Shown here one piece after another: positions 1-9,788 of a stretch of DNA of 64,000 nt. Under the pieces are notes generated by a model, which saw only the letters and a program-made list of their open reading frames with translations, had not been told where the DNA came from and did no database searches. The stretch comes from Nematocida ironsii (taxonomy: Eukaryota; Microsporidia): the NCBI GenBank assembly GCA_001642415.1, contig LTDK01000083.1:26828-90827 (forward strand). The letters run 5' to 3'. Position 1 is the first letter of the stretch, and each line of letters starts with the position of its first letter. The position numbers and the translations under genes were made by a program.

Positions 1-2037
1 TTTATAGAATGGATCATCCCTTGCATTCACCTGCATAAGCACTAGCCCAGCTCCAATGCTTGCGTTTTGTCTAACATAGGTTGTGCTATCATACATAAGC
101 ACTTCTAAAACATCAAGAACCTTCTTGTCCCCAGTGCCGGCCAAGAACATTCCCAAGGTAAGCGCTACTCCCGACCTAACATATGAAGAGTGGCTCTGTG
201 CAAGAGGCTCAAGCACTTTAAACAGAACAGGATCGCTTCCTAGGAGGCTGTCCTTGTCCTTGCATGTTTCTGACTTGGTTGTAAGGATTAGACCAATACT
301 GAACACAGCAATTCTCTTAACATCATCTGATGAGTCTGTGCTGACCATAGAGAGAAGCTTTCCAACAACAGTAAGATTCCCAGTGCCAACATATGCTGCA
401 CCAAGAGCAAGCGCGCCTGCATATCTAATAATTGCATTAGAGTCTGCAGCGATTTCATCTAACAGGTCCTGCATCTCAGAAATAGAAGCTGTGCCAGAGG
501 AGGCTGCTGTGATTAGCTGCAGGGCTACACTTACACCAACTGCCCTGGAGATCTTTTCATGCTCTGTGTCTCTTGCGTATGTCAGAAGCTCTTTTATCAG
601 CTCTAAGTTAAATATTCCAGCGCTCACCAGCCCAATTGCGTATGCCGCTGCCTCTGATGTGGTCACTGTGTCTGAGTACAGAACGCTCTTGAACCTGTTG
701 ATTGAGTCTTCATCTCCAGTGCCCAGGCGCGTAAGACCAAGACCAAGGCAAACGCCGTGCAGAATGTGATTTCTTCTGCTCTCCATCTCCGTATCAAAGA
801 AAGTGCTCAAGAAGCTATCTGCAATTGATGGAGAGTTGACTGAAATAAGTCCAAGAGCAAATAAGGCACCACCACTCTCTGGGTCGTCCTTTTCTGAGCT
901 CTTTATTGATGCCATTGGAAGATAATGCCGTAGCATCTCAAAAGGATCTTCACTGTCAGTGTGAATCATACCAAAGGATGATGCCACAACAAACTTAGAC
1001 CAGTTCTTTGCCTGACGCATCCACTCTAGGTTTTTTCTTAGATATGTATCATTTGCTGTTTTACAGTTCATTATCCCGTTGCAGAAACTCAGGGACATGT
1101 GGTTCATAGAAAGCTTTGAGCTCTGTGACTTTGACAGCTCAGCAAGTAGAGTAAAGTTTGCCTGGTTCTTTTCTGACAAGAACTTCTGGTAGGTTGTAGA
1201 CTGGAACTGGCCGGTCAGCAGCTTATGAACGGAGGCATGCTGTATGTCCTCTGAAATGCTCTGGGAAATAGCAGGCGCTTTGTCATGCACCAAGAAAGCC
1301 ATGCACAATGCGACCTCGGTCCTTTCCTCTGCCAGATACTTTAAGAAGTCTTTCAGCTCCTTTTCATCCTTTCTGAACAAATATGCATCCAAGAGATATC
1401 TGTAGAAGAATAGAGAATAGCTCTTGTTTTTTCCAGTACTCCAAATCTCTTCTATAACAGGGAATATCTTTGAGTAAATTCGCGCTTGCTTGGCCTCTTC
1501 AACTAAGAATTTCATTTGCACATCATTGCAGAGAATTTGCATGTTTTCTTTTATGAAAAGATCAATCCCCTCTATGTTCTTTGTGGTTATGTGCAGTCCC
1601 AGCAATGAAAATACATCGTGCCCATCTTCATTCTTCTGAGACAAAAGAGTCTCCATAAATGCTTCCATTTCCTTCTCGTGGGCTCCCTGTGTTTTAATGT
1701 ATTTCCTAATTATTCTGTTTTTGGATTCTTGGAAGTACAAAGAAAGAGTCTCGCAGTGATTCTCCGAGGCTTTAAACCACTCATTCCCAGAATGAATCAT
1801 GTGGTGCACACACTCATCGTACTGCTGCGTATAGAAATATATCATGGATGAGATGAGGTGAAGGAGCTCCTTCTGTTCTGGGTCAGACTCTGGCTGAATA
1901 TGCTGCAGTGCCCCCTTCAATAGGAATCCAACTAGCCCTACATTCTTGATTATCAAATCAATTGCTTGTTTCTTCTTTTCCTTGCAGTTCTGCAGTAAAA
2001 GTGCTTCTATAGTCGGTACAAGCGCAATTGCTTCCAT
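1..2037 (-). CDS. RPN2: 26S proteasome regulatory subunit Rpn2 (PSMD1), C-terminus beyond window
   Basis: Open from an ATG at 2037-2035 through base 1, giving 679 codons with no stop, so the 3' part lies outside the window. Rpn2 is the large scaffold of the 19S regulatory particle base and holds ubiquitin receptors and the lid. The first ~400 residues are helical. From about residue 415 come the proteasome/cyclosome repeats: HGVCLGLGLTRLG, then repeated ALALG/AYAIGLV-type helix pairs, ending near VRSGVALTLGMFLAGTG and YVRQNASIGAGLVLMQ. These match the Rpn2 order HGACLGLGL, EAAGLALGL, VRYGAAMALGICCAGTG, VRQGALIASALIMIQ rather than Rpn1. Rpn2 is usually 900-950 residues, so roughly a quarter to a third is missing. 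It is divergent from the Sec1-like gene, across a 750-bp spacer. Confident in the family; the identification is by eye. Confidence 0.88.
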   Translation of the reverse strand, partial: MEAIALVPTIEALLLQNCKEKKKQAIDLIIKNVGLVGFLLKGALQHIQPESDPEQKELLHLISSMIYFYTQQYDECVHHMIHSGNEWFKASENHCETLSLYFQESKNRIIRKYIKTQGAHEKEMEAFMETLLSQKNEDGHDVFSLLGLHITTKNIEGIDLFIKENMQILCNDVQMKFLVEEAKQARIYSKIFPVIEEIWSTGKNKSYSLFFYRYLLDAYLFRKDEKELKDFLKYLAEERTEVALCMAFLVHDKAPAISQSISEDIQHASVHKLLTGQFQSTTYQKFLSEKNQANFTLLAELSKSQSSKLSMNHMSLSFCNGIMNCKTANDTYLRKNLEWMRQAKNWSKFVVASSFGMIHTDSEDPFEMLRHYLPMASIKSSEKDDPESGGALFALGLISVNSPSIADSFLSTFFDTEMESRRNHILHGVCLGLGLTRLGTGDEDSINRFKSVLYSDTVTTSEAAAYAIGLVSAGIFNLELIKELLTYARDTEHEKISRAVGVSVALQLITAASSGTASISEMQDLLDEIAADSNAIIRYAGALALGAAYVGTGNLTVVGKLLSMVSTDSSDDVKRIAVFSIGLILTTKSETCKDKDSLLGSDPVLFKVLEPLAQSHSSYVRSGVALTLGMFLAGTGDKKVLDVLEVLMYDSTTYVRQNASIGAGLVLMQVNARDDPFYK

Positions 2038-2788
2038 ACTTTAAAAAAACAAAACAAATTTAACTATCATGCACACAACACAAAGTAGAACAAAAAGGGG
2101 CCCCAGACACTTACACTCGGCATATACGCTCTAAATACATATTACACGGCATCTGCTAAGCCCGGAAGAAGGATACCACAGTATCAGACATTTTTAGATT
2201 TAATTTATGCCAATTGTAATAAATTAATGAAGAAACAAAGAGATGTAAGAGAATTACTGTGGATTTCAAGAAATAACTTATAACTCCTGGAATAGTGTAA
2301 AATAACCTGAAATGATTTAAGAAAGCTTGCAATAATTTTAAATATATATATATTCACATGATATTTAAAACATAAGCATCGCTAGTTATATGCATATACT
2401 AAGAATAATATAGAGCAATAATTATATAAGAATACTCATTTATTAAGTTATCATAACCCGAAATTGGATCTGGTATATTTATTCTGTATATATGTTGTTT
2501 TTAGGGCCATTTGACTTCTATGAGGATTTAACACGCTTTTTACTTATTTATATAGCATTTGCTGATTTTTATGCTCTGCCTATACATGTCTTATTTTAAT
2601 AATACTTTCTATTTTATTGCACAATTATCTATAAATATGCACACAATGCTCTATTTTTAAAGATTTCTGCAATCTAGTTACAGATGCCATTTGAAAATTT
2701 GCTAAATATTGCTGGGTGTATCTTAGTGTGCCTTCCAATTACTTAGTAAAATTATGCACACTTTAATATTTTTCTTGCTTGGTTATAA
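2038..2788. other. Divergent AT-rich spacer between rpn2 and sec1
   Basis: About 750 bp with no supported gene, unusually long for this otherwise compact block. It contains one copy of the dispersed ATAACCCGAAATT motif at 2453-2465, about 325 bp upstream of the sec1 start. I see no tRNA or other RNA gene. Confidence 0.5.
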
Positions 2789-4492
2789 ATGAATCTAGTG
2801 GAAATTGTTGGGGACAGGATTAAGAAACAAGTGCTTGCGCTGGGCCACTCTGAGAAAACCTGGCGAGTGCTGATTATTGACCAAAACACAGCAAAGTTAC
2901 TCCATCACACGCTTCCTATGAGTGAGGTACTTTCTAGGAACATTGCTATGGTTGAACGATTAGAGGATATGAGAGAGCGCACTACTGAGTTCAGCGCTAT
3001 ATATTTTGTAAACATAAACAGCCAATCTGTAAAGCAGATAGAAAAAGACTTTTCAAATAAGATGTACAGAAGTGTGTTTGTTGTCTCCTGTACACATATC
3101 GGAGATAAAGAAGAAAAGGCACTGGAAAATCTAAAAAAGAAAGCAGAAAAGCTAAGAGAAAAGGCTAAAGATAAAGAGAAAGATAGCATCGACTTTATAT
3201 ACAAGAGCATTATCTTTGATTTTATACCAATTGCACCGGATGTCTTTCATGTGGAGACACCATACTCATACTACACCTCCCGGGAGAAATACCTTGAAGA
3301 CATATCAAATAAGATAAAAGGAATTTATAGAGTAATTCAGGTGAGGTGCACTGCTATTCCCATTGGGAGGTATGCGAAGGAGCTAACTAGTAAAATTGAA
3401 TCATCGGGCACAAGTAAGCTTGTGGTTGTGGAAAGAGGAGCTGATATGAACACACCTCTTATACACACCTTTACATTTGAAAGCCTTCTGTGGGATCTGG
3501 GCCTGGCCGGGCCTGGGTACATTGTAGAAGAGAAGAAGGTACCTCAGGCAGAAACACCAGGCAACGATAAAGAAAGCGAGAGTGAAAGCGATGATAATGA
3601 TGAGAAAAGGGTGGAAATAAGCGAGGACTATAAAGTATGGATGGATGTAAGAACTAAACAGCTGGTAGAGACACACAAGAAACTATCCGAACTGATCAAG
3701 AAAGAAACAAAGACAGAAGAAAAAGAGCAAAAATCAAATATCAAGCAGCTTGTTCGCGCAGTGCAGGAACTCCCTGTGCATACCCGGACACTAAAGGAGA
3801 TAAAAATACTCATGGGCTTGTTGGAAAAGTGCGTGAAGTTTTTCAATATGCCGGGAATAAAGGAGACTGCTGAGTTGGAGCAGGGGATATCCACAGGAAA
3901 GGACTTTAACGGCCATAACTTCAAGCATGAAGTTACAAAAAAGTTCTTTTCGGTTTTAAAAACTGCGAAGCTTACAAAAACAGAAAAGGTCCGCCTCTAT
4001 CTACTGTATATTCTCAACTATGGGCCTCTGCAAAGAAATGAAGAAGCCCGTCTGATAGAAAAGGGCCATCTGTCGCAGAAAGATTTAGATAGCGGGGAAA
4101 GAGTAAGAAAGTACATGGCTGAGCGGCGGATAAAGCCTATGTCAAAGAGAACTCTTCCAATTGCCAGGCACGTTCCAATAATTGCTGACATTCTTACTGC
4201 TATTATTTCAAAGGATAAGCATGCATGCCGAAAATTGGAGATTCATCTGCCTGATGCAAAAGACGTGCTTTCTGGCGAGTCTTTGCGCAGAAGAGAGTTT
4301 GTGTTTAAGACTAGCGCATCTACTGACTCTGCTCATAGAAAAGTCATTTTAGTATACTTTATTGGAGGAGTCTCAATTGCTGAAATATCAGAAATACGGG
4401 AAATAGCACATAACACAGGACAGACGATTTTTATTGGCTCGACTGACATATGCGCACCAAATAGCTTTGTAACCGTTCTAGATAATATGTGA
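2789..4492 (+). CDS. SEC1: Sec1/Munc18 (SM) family protein
   Basis: A 567-residue protein, close to the usual 560-650 for SM proteins, which clasp SNARE bundles during vesicle fusion. Visible family features are an N-terminal WRVLIIDQNTAKLL strand followed by MSEVL and 'VERLEDMRERTTEFSAIYFV', corresponding to the Sec1 domain-1 pattern (KVLVLD, MSDLL, VE, R, AIYF). Near residues 210-240 VVVERGADMNTPLIHTFTFE matches the LILDRGFDPxxPLLHExTY signature. A C-terminal VYFIGGVSIAEISEIREIA fits the conserved VFVVGGxTxxEI motif. A Lys/Glu-rich insert lies around residues 250-275 and 290-330. The general pattern favours the Sec1 (exocytic) branch, but Sly1 or Vps45 cannot be excluded. It converges on the reductase gene, with only 12 bp between stop codons. 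Confidence 0.85.
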   Translation: MNLVEIVGDRIKKQVLALGHSEKTWRVLIIDQNTAKLLHHTLPMSEVLSRNIAMVERLEDMRERTTEFSAIYFVNINSQSVKQIEKDFSNKMYRSVFVVSCTHIGDKEEKALENLKKKAEKLREKAKDKEKDSIDFIYKSIIFDFIPIAPDVFHVETPYSYYTSREKYLEDISNKIKGIYRVIQVRCTAIPIGRYAKELTSKIESSGTSKLVVVERGADMNTPLIHTFTFESLLWDLGLAGPGYIVEEKKVPQAETPGNDKESESESDDNDEKRVEISEDYKVWMDVRTKQLVETHKKLSELIKKETKTEEKEQKSNIKQLVRAVQELPVHTRTLKEIKILMGLLEKCVKFFNMPGIKETAELEQGISTGKDFNGHNFKHEVTKKFFSVLKTAKLTKTEKVRLYLLYILNYGPLQRNEEARLIEKGHLSQKDLDSGERVRKYMAERRIKPMSKRTLPIARHVPIIADILTAIISKDKHACRKLEIHLPDAKDVLSGESLRRREFVFKTSASTDSAHRKVILVYFIGGVSIAEISEIREIAHNTGQTIFIGSTDICAPNSFVTVLDNM

Positions 4493-4504
4493 TTTATTTT
4501 CGGG

Positions 4505-5833
4505 TTATGACCAGTCATCGCTGTGCAGAAGTACTTCTGGATGGTTTACTGCAAAGTAATTTGATATGCTTTTTGTTGCTTCTTTATTTCCACATATGTA
4601 TATTCCATCCAGACTTAGCTCAGCACATTTTTTCTGTACTTGTGCTGCATTTTTCTCTAAAAATTCACCCATTCTAATTGACAGGTGTGTCTGTGAATAC
4701 ACTACATGCACTTCTACATTTGGACATTCTGTCTTGAGCAGGAAAGCTCCTGTGTACTCAGATGGATGCTCCTTTCCATGCGCTATACTTGTCTTTACAA
4801 GAATGTTCTCCTCTGATGACTTGCATCCATAAAAAAGAGTAAACTGGCAGTCTTTTCTGCAGTTCCGGATAAAAGATATAAATGGAGCCACTCCTGTTCC
4901 TATTCCAAATAATAAACAGACAGTACTGCTGCTTCGTAACTTAAATAGATTATTTTCTTTATGCTTTACACGATATATACAGTCCATAAATTTCTTTTGA
5001 ATTAAACTCGTGCCCATTGTTTCTGCTTTATTCCCTGTGTTTCTCAAAAGAAAGTCTGAGAAATGGCCATTTCTAACAGGGCTTTCTGTGTCTGTAAGGA
5101 TTCCTGCAACAAATTCACAATCGTCATCTTCTCCGTTAATAAAAGAAAATGCGCGCGGCTTTATTTCTTTAGATACTTCTAATAGTGCTTCAAAAGGAAT
5201 TTTTACTCGGAATTGCAATAAAATATCTATTAGAGTGTTCCAATTTCTTCCCAGTGCAAAGTAATCTCCACTTCCTTCTTTTGACGAAAGATACTCTAAT
5301 TGATCTTTGTTCTTCTCTGCATACTGCGACAGCCTAAAAAGAGCCAATTTTGAAGGAATCGATGTAATGTCAAGGAAGTACTTGAAATACCCTGAAATAC
5401 GCCCAGAAAATGAAAATATTAATGAACTGTCTCTGCACCGAATTCTTCGAAACTGCACGCACTTGTCCTCTTTGATGTTGAACAGCCCCATAAGAACTTC
5501 TACAATTTCATCTGAGTTTGGTGCCCACATAAGCAGTGAGTCTCCTGGTGTATATTTCATTTTAAGGCCATCTACAGTTCCTCTAATAACACACTGTCTT
5601 CCCCTATATATTTCAGTTGTATTTAGCTTGTATGTTTCTAGTCTGTCACTGGCATTGCCACCAGTACACTGATCGCTGTAAGCATCCGCATACTCTAAAC
5701 CACTAACAACCACACCTTCTTTAATCTCAATCGAGTGAATTGGTCTTAATAGAAGTTTTTTTCTATCTTCTGTGTAATTTTCCAACAAAACTTCTCTTTT
5801 CTGCCAAGCATTCATTAATTTTTTACTTTTCAT
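4505..5833 (-). CDS. Diflavin-reductase-type FAD/NADPH oxidoreductase without a flavodoxin domain
   Basis: 442 residues matching the FAD and NADPH half of cytochrome P450 reductase-like diflavin enzymes (Tah18/NDOR1, CPR). FAD-binding KPRAFSF at residues 225-231 matches RPREYS. The NADPH domain has GIGTGVAPFISF at 310-321, FYGCKSSEEN at 334-343, VVYSQ at 377-381 and IYICGN at 411-416. The C-terminus DDWS carries the penultimate Trp that usually stacks on FAD. No N-terminal FMN-binding flavodoxin domain is present, though full-length family members have ~600-680 residues. In reduced eukaryotes the likely job is electron supply to cytosolic Fe-S assembly through Dre2, but that is inference. It is divergent from TFIIA gamma, with 30 bp between starts. 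Confidence 0.78.
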   Translation of the reverse strand: MKSKKLMNAWQKREVLLENYTEDRKKLLLRPIHSIEIKEGVVVSGLEYADAYSDQCTGGNASDRLETYKLNTTEIYRGRQCVIRGTVDGLKMKYTPGDSLLMWAPNSDEIVEVLMGLFNIKEDKCVQFRRIRCRDSSLIFSFSGRISGYFKYFLDITSIPSKLALFRLSQYAEKNKDQLEYLSSKEGSGDYFALGRNWNTLIDILLQFRVKIPFEALLEVSKEIKPRAFSFINGEDDDCEFVAGILTDTESPVRNGHFSDFLLRNTGNKAETMGTSLIQKKFMDCIYRVKHKENNLFKLRSSSTVCLLFGIGTGVAPFISFIRNCRKDCQFTLFYGCKSSEENILVKTSIAHGKEHPSEYTGAFLLKTECPNVEVHVVYSQTHLSIRMGEFLEKNAAQVQKKCAELSLDGIYICGNKEATKSISNYFAVNHPEVLLHSDDWS

Positions 5834-5863
5834 TTCAAATAACTATTTTTATTTGTTCTGCGA

Positions 5864-6220
5864 ATGTTTCAATTATACAGAGAAAGTAATATTGGAAAGG
5901 CTTTTCAAGATATGATTGAGGAGAAGATCAATTCCCAGATAATCACCCCTCAGCAGGGGAGTGCATTATTGGAAATGTTTGATATGGCCGTGGAACAGGT
6001 TTTTAATACAAGTGTGCATAATAAAATGAATTTTAAAGCCTCCATAATAAGTTATAAGAACTTTGCAGATGTATGGACATTTGTTGTAAAGGGATTTGTA
6101 ATGACAATTGATGATAAGATAGTACGAGCAGATAGAGTAAAAATTGTTGCCTGCGATGCAAATATAAACAGTGAGAGGGCGCCTCGTGGAAAGGCTCTTG
6201 ATAAGAAAAAGTCGTTCTAA
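5864..6220 (+). CDS. TOA2: Transcription initiation factor IIA gamma subunit (Toa2)
   Basis: 118 residues, the normal size for TFIIA gamma (106-122). TFIIA stabilises TBP on the TATA box in RNA polymerase II initiation. The N-terminus FQLYRESNIGKAFQDMIEE, then ITPQQGSALLEMFD, is the four-helix part (family YQLYRxxTxGxxLxxxLDE, ITPQLA). VWTFVVKGFVM near residue 70 and ADRVKIVACDAN near residues 92-103 are the beta-barrel signature WTFxLxD and VDKVKIVACD. A C-terminal basic tail ends at 6220, followed five bases later by AATAAA. The 30-bp gap to the oppositely oriented reductase start leaves room only for a tiny shared promoter. Confidence 0.93.
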   Translation: MFQLYRESNIGKAFQDMIEEKINSQIITPQQGSALLEMFDMAVEQVFNTSVHNKMNFKASIISYKNFADVWTFVVKGFVMTIDDKIVRADRVKIVACDANINSERAPRGKALDKKKSF

Positions 6221-6224
6221 GTTA

Positions 6225-6230
6225 AATAAA
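6225..6230 (+). terminator. Polyadenylation signal of TFIIA gamma
   Basis: AATAAA begins five bases after the stop codon. Close-set AATAAA hexamers also follow other plus-strand genes in this window. Confidence 0.35.
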
Positions 6231-6358
6231 CATTCTATACAGTGTATTATATTGCTGCTCAATTAAATGCAGCTGTCCTAAATATTTATTATTCTGGTAG
6301 TGTGGTATATTTTTTTTGGATTCTCATGGGGTAGAGTAGTTTCTGGCTATTTTTATTT

Positions 6359-8644
6359 TTAGTCATTGAAATACAAACTGGTTATTTTTTCAATTATTCT
6401 TTCTTGTCCTTCTTCTGTGGTGGCTGTGTGCCTAAGATCCATTATTTTAGAGACAAATTCTTTTAGTTCTGTCTTGTTAAATGTGCATATATTCTCGGGC
6501 ATTCTTGGTTCTTCTTTCTGTTGGGTGCTGCATATTCCATTTTTTAGAAGAAAATCTATCTTGGCCCTTTCCTTGGGCTCTCTTACCAGGCACCTTTTTA
6601 TTTCTTCGGATATTCTTGCGTAGTTATTGTCTCCATCTTCCTGCTCTGGAAGTTTTACCGTATACTCTGGGTCTAGTAGCTTCTGCATTCTTTGAACAAG
6701 ATTTTTAAACTGCATGAATGGTGACTCCCCAAAGTACATTTCGTATAGAATGCACCCAAGAGACCATATATCACTGTTTCTTCCCATCTTTGTCTTCCCC
6801 TCTATTATTGCCTCTGGCGACATGTAATTTATTGTTCCTATCTGCTTTTCTCTGATTATGTTTGTTGTGTCATTCCTTATTTCTTTTGATATTCCAAAAT
6901 CTATAAGCTTCAGTCTTCCGCTTACGAAAAGAAAGTTTCCTGGCTTTAAGTCTCTGTGAACTATCCTATGCTCATGTATGCACTTTACTGCTCTGAGCAT
7001 CTGTTCCCATATACTAATCATCGTGTAATTTTCATTGCTCTTTCTATACCCGCCTGGAAACCTTGCTTTTTCTATCTCTAGAAACCGGCATAAGTCAATA
7101 TCTCCATACTCCATCAGAATAGCTATTCTGTCTTTGTTTATGTAGCTGTCTTTCAACGTAACTATTTCGTGCCTGTTTTTTAGCCGCTTCAGAAGGGATA
7201 TCTCATTCGCATAACTTTTATACACCTCGCTGTCTTCTGTGTCCTGTGATATTTTTATCTTTTTCAGCGCAAACACTTCATTTTTGTCTGAAAGAACCTG
7301 ATACACCTTTGCACTTCCTCCTTTGCCAATAGTTCGTAGAATTCTTAGCTTTTTCCCATTTAGTGTTATTTTTTTTGCTGCTGAGAGATTGAAGTACTTG
7401 TCCGATGCTGTGGCCTCTGCTGCTTGTGTTAGAACAGCAGTTTCTTGCTGGGCCTCCTTCTCTTCTACTACACTAGTTCCTATTTTAAAGTCAAATACTT
7501 TTCCTGTCTCAGTTATATTCCCATCCTTTTTTCTATCTATACTCTGTTCATTAGCCTTTCTCTTTTCACTTGCTTCATTATACTCTGCAATCAAATCATT
7601 TCTACTCCTTTCTTTGTACATTTCTGGGCCTTCTGGATTATAGACCCTTCCGCCAGATGCAGTAAATATGTTCTCTTGATCAAATAAAGGAACGGGATAG
7701 CCCATTGCTCTAACTGCGCCCCCTCTCCCCATTTCTATTTCTGAGTTCATACTTATATTAGGAACACCATCCAGAATGTATGAGTGATTTGCTCCTACAT
7801 CTTTATCTTTTCTTTCATGCGAATACTCAAGGCGTGCATTCTCTCTGCTCTGGCCATATGCATACGCGCCTCCCTGCATCTGCCCATTTTCTTCTCTATA
7901 CAAATTGTTTTCATTAGTCCCCCTTCTAGCTAAACCATCGGTTAGTGGCAGATTTGGTGCATCTCTATACTCAAACACTGCCTCTCTATTAATATACCCT
8001 GAATAATCTGGATTCCCTCTACTCTCGCTTCTAAATGCATACTGAGTGCCTCTATTCAAAATAGGCTCACTCTCCTGCGCCGCGTGCACCCCAGACATGC
8101 TTCTAGAATATTCTTCAAATACCTGCTTCTCCCGCTGGGCACACTCACGCATCCCCTGTATACTATTCTCCACCGTATCTGTGTACTGGCTTTTAGGTGT
8201 ATCTGGATAGGCTATAGACTTGGTTGCATTGCTTTCCCTAGCAAGACCGACTGACCTCTCTTTAATCCATGCAATAATTCTTTCTTTTCCTACACATTCT
8301 TTGTACTGCAGAATATCGTGGGCTAGCTCTAAAACCTTTGCCCTCTTGCTTTGGTCAATGGGAAGACGGCTCTCATAGTTAAACCACCCCTGCCAGAACT
8401 GCAGAAACCTCCAGAATTTACTTTTTAGCATTTTGTATACTTCTCTTATTTCCGTGTGTGCATACCCATTCCTCTCCAATGTATGAATGTATCCCTCCCA
8501 CAAGGAATATGTCTTCTCATTTGCCTCTAGGTTTTTCTGAGTTGCCTCGTAGTACATCGATAGCTGCCGCGTGGCACTTGCGTTCCCTCTTTTCTGCTCT
8601 TCTATGTATGCAAGGATATCTTCTATATGAAAGAGTCTTTCCAT
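6359..8644 (-). CDS. MPS1: Mps1/TTK-type dual-specificity spindle checkpoint kinase
   Basis: 761 residues. Residues 35-105 form a helical N-terminal module (WEGYIHTLERNG, FWRFLQFWQGWFNYE) resembling the TPR region that targets Mps1 to kinetochores. A low-complexity linker runs from 140 to 420. The kinase domain spans about 433-705: glycine loop GKGGSAKV (440-447), lysine in FALKKI (K461), MEYGDIDL hinge (511-518), HRDLKPGN (563-570), IDFG (581-584), TINYMSPEA (604-612) and DIWSLGCILYEM. GGSxKV together with E.G.IDL is characteristic of Mps1/TTK rather than other Ser/Thr kinases. The enzyme phosphorylates kinetochore MELT repeats to recruit Bub3-Bub1, and in fungi also acts in spindle pole body duplication. 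All catalytic residues appear intact. Confidence 0.85.
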   Translation of the reverse strand: MERLFHIEDILAYIEEQKRGNASATRQLSMYYEATQKNLEANEKTYSLWEGYIHTLERNGYAHTEIREVYKMLKSKFWRFLQFWQGWFNYESRLPIDQSKRAKVLELAHDILQYKECVGKERIIAWIKERSVGLARESNATKSIAYPDTPKSQYTDTVENSIQGMRECAQREKQVFEEYSRSMSGVHAAQESEPILNRGTQYAFRSESRGNPDYSGYINREAVFEYRDAPNLPLTDGLARRGTNENNLYREENGQMQGGAYAYGQSRENARLEYSHERKDKDVGANHSYILDGVPNISMNSEIEMGRGGAVRAMGYPVPLFDQENIFTASGGRVYNPEGPEMYKERSRNDLIAEYNEASEKRKANEQSIDRKKDGNITETGKVFDFKIGTSVVEEKEAQQETAVLTQAAEATASDKYFNLSAAKKITLNGKKLRILRTIGKGGSAKVYQVLSDKNEVFALKKIKISQDTEDSEVYKSYANEISLLKRLKNRHEIVTLKDSYINKDRIAILMEYGDIDLCRFLEIEKARFPGGYRKSNENYTMISIWEQMLRAVKCIHEHRIVHRDLKPGNFLFVSGRLKLIDFGISKEIRNDTTNIIREKQIGTINYMSPEAIIEGKTKMGRNSDIWSLGCILYEMYFGESPFMQFKNLVQRMQKLLDPEYTVKLPEQEDGDNNYARISEEIKRCLVREPKERAKIDFLLKNGICSTQQKEEPRMPENICTFNKTELKEFVSKIMDLRHTATTEEGQERIIEKITSLYFND

Positions 8645-8710
8645 CTATAAATAAAAAAGTAAAGTTCTCATCTTTTCTTTATTTTTTGCTGTTCATTAAT
8701 TAGTAATTTC

Positions 8711-9754
8711 TTATGAACTGTCGCTGCTCTCTATTGCTTCGGCTGCCCTCTTCTCTTTTTCCATCTCAAATGTCTTTTTTAACTCTTCTGCGCTTTCTTC
8801 AAGTATTATTCCATACCTCGGCAATATTTCTACAATCTTTTTTATTTTACCTCTGTCTTTAGTTGTCATCATTGTAAATACGCTCTGTGTGATTTGGTGG
8901 TGGGTCATTAGATAGATTGTTTTATCAGTGGCAGAGTATGCCATTGATGACTTTGTTATCTTTTTGAGCTCTAGCAGATGCCCTTCCTTTATTCTTTTGC
9001 ATAGATCGCCATGTGTTAGAATGTACATCCATTTCTTACGCTCTAAATACTCACTCAGTTCTGTTGTGTGCCGGGAAACCAAGCTTTCTACTCTCTCAAT
9101 GGACTCTACTACCTCTTCTATTTCTTTCTCTGTTTCTGTAGTTATTATGCAGGGAACTGTGATGTTTCTTTCTAGCGCAATGATAAATGCATTTCTTTTT
9201 AGATGAGGAGCACCTGCATATATTGTTTCATGCCTGCGAGTGAATGCGACTGGGCTCCTTGCCAGGCCAAATCCATTCTTAATTGGGAGTGTTCTTTTTA
9301 TCCCAGCCCTGGCTAGCTCCTGTGTGCTTTCTATTTTGTATACATTACTTACAAAGTAGTAATGTGTTCCCCTCTTCTCGTTCTGTGATATAATCTCTTT
9401 CTTGTCAATTGATCTTCTTATATTTACGAATATGAAGTACTCCTTTCCTTTTGAAAGCGCATCCTTGCTCACATACGCATTGTATGTGCAGAGTATTATG
9501 CCTTCTATTCCTTTGTCAGGTACTTCTATTTTTGCACTTTCGTCAATTAGAGTTAATGTGTCCGTTGGAAATAAGTCTGTAATCTCTTTTTTCACTTCTT
9601 CCAGGTATCCCTTGCATGGGCTGTCTACCACTACTATGGTCTGCTGTATTTTTACTTCTTTTAACAGCTTTTGGTCAATTGAGGTGTCTTCTCTTAGAAT
9701 CATGTCTCCTGCCTCATATGCTGGAACTTCTCTATGCCGGCCTTTTTTCTCCAT
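8711..9754 (-). CDS. Conserved-looking protein of unknown function
   Basis: 347 residues from ATG 9754-9752, not recognised. No membrane segment or signal peptide. Alternating strand-helix runs (QQTIVVVDSPCKGYLEEV near 36-53, IEGIILCTYNAYV near 83-95, EYFIFVNIRRSID, GTHYYFVSNV) suggest an alpha/beta fold, faintly like a nucleotide-binding or helicase C-terminal domain, but no Walker motif is present. The C-terminus is a charged helix (EELKKTFEMEKEKRAAEA) with an acidic/Ser tail. Its start is 34 bp from that of the oppositely oriented Gid8-like gene, and it sits 66 bp downstream of the mps1 start on the same strand. Codon use and position in the housekeeping block suggest a real cytosolic or nuclear gene. 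Confidence 0.6.
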   Translation of the reverse strand: MEKKGRHREVPAYEAGDMILREDTSIDQKLLKEVKIQQTIVVVDSPCKGYLEEVKKEITDLFPTDTLTLIDESAKIEVPDKGIEGIILCTYNAYVSKDALSKGKEYFIFVNIRRSIDKKEIISQNEKRGTHYYFVSNVYKIESTQELARAGIKRTLPIKNGFGLARSPVAFTRRHETIYAGAPHLKRNAFIIALERNITVPCIITTETEKEIEEVVESIERVESLVSRHTTELSEYLERKKWMYILTHGDLCKRIKEGHLLELKKITKSSMAYSATDKTIYLMTHHQITQSVFTMMTTKDRGKIKKIVEILPRYGIILEESAEELKKTFEMEKEKRAAEAIESSDSS

Positions 9755-9788
9755 AAAAAAAATCTGGCATTGTTTACATATTTACACT

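Noticed and set aside
83..769. 228-residue plus-strand frame
   Set aside because: Antisense of the Rpn2 proteasome/cyclosome repeats; no family features of its own.
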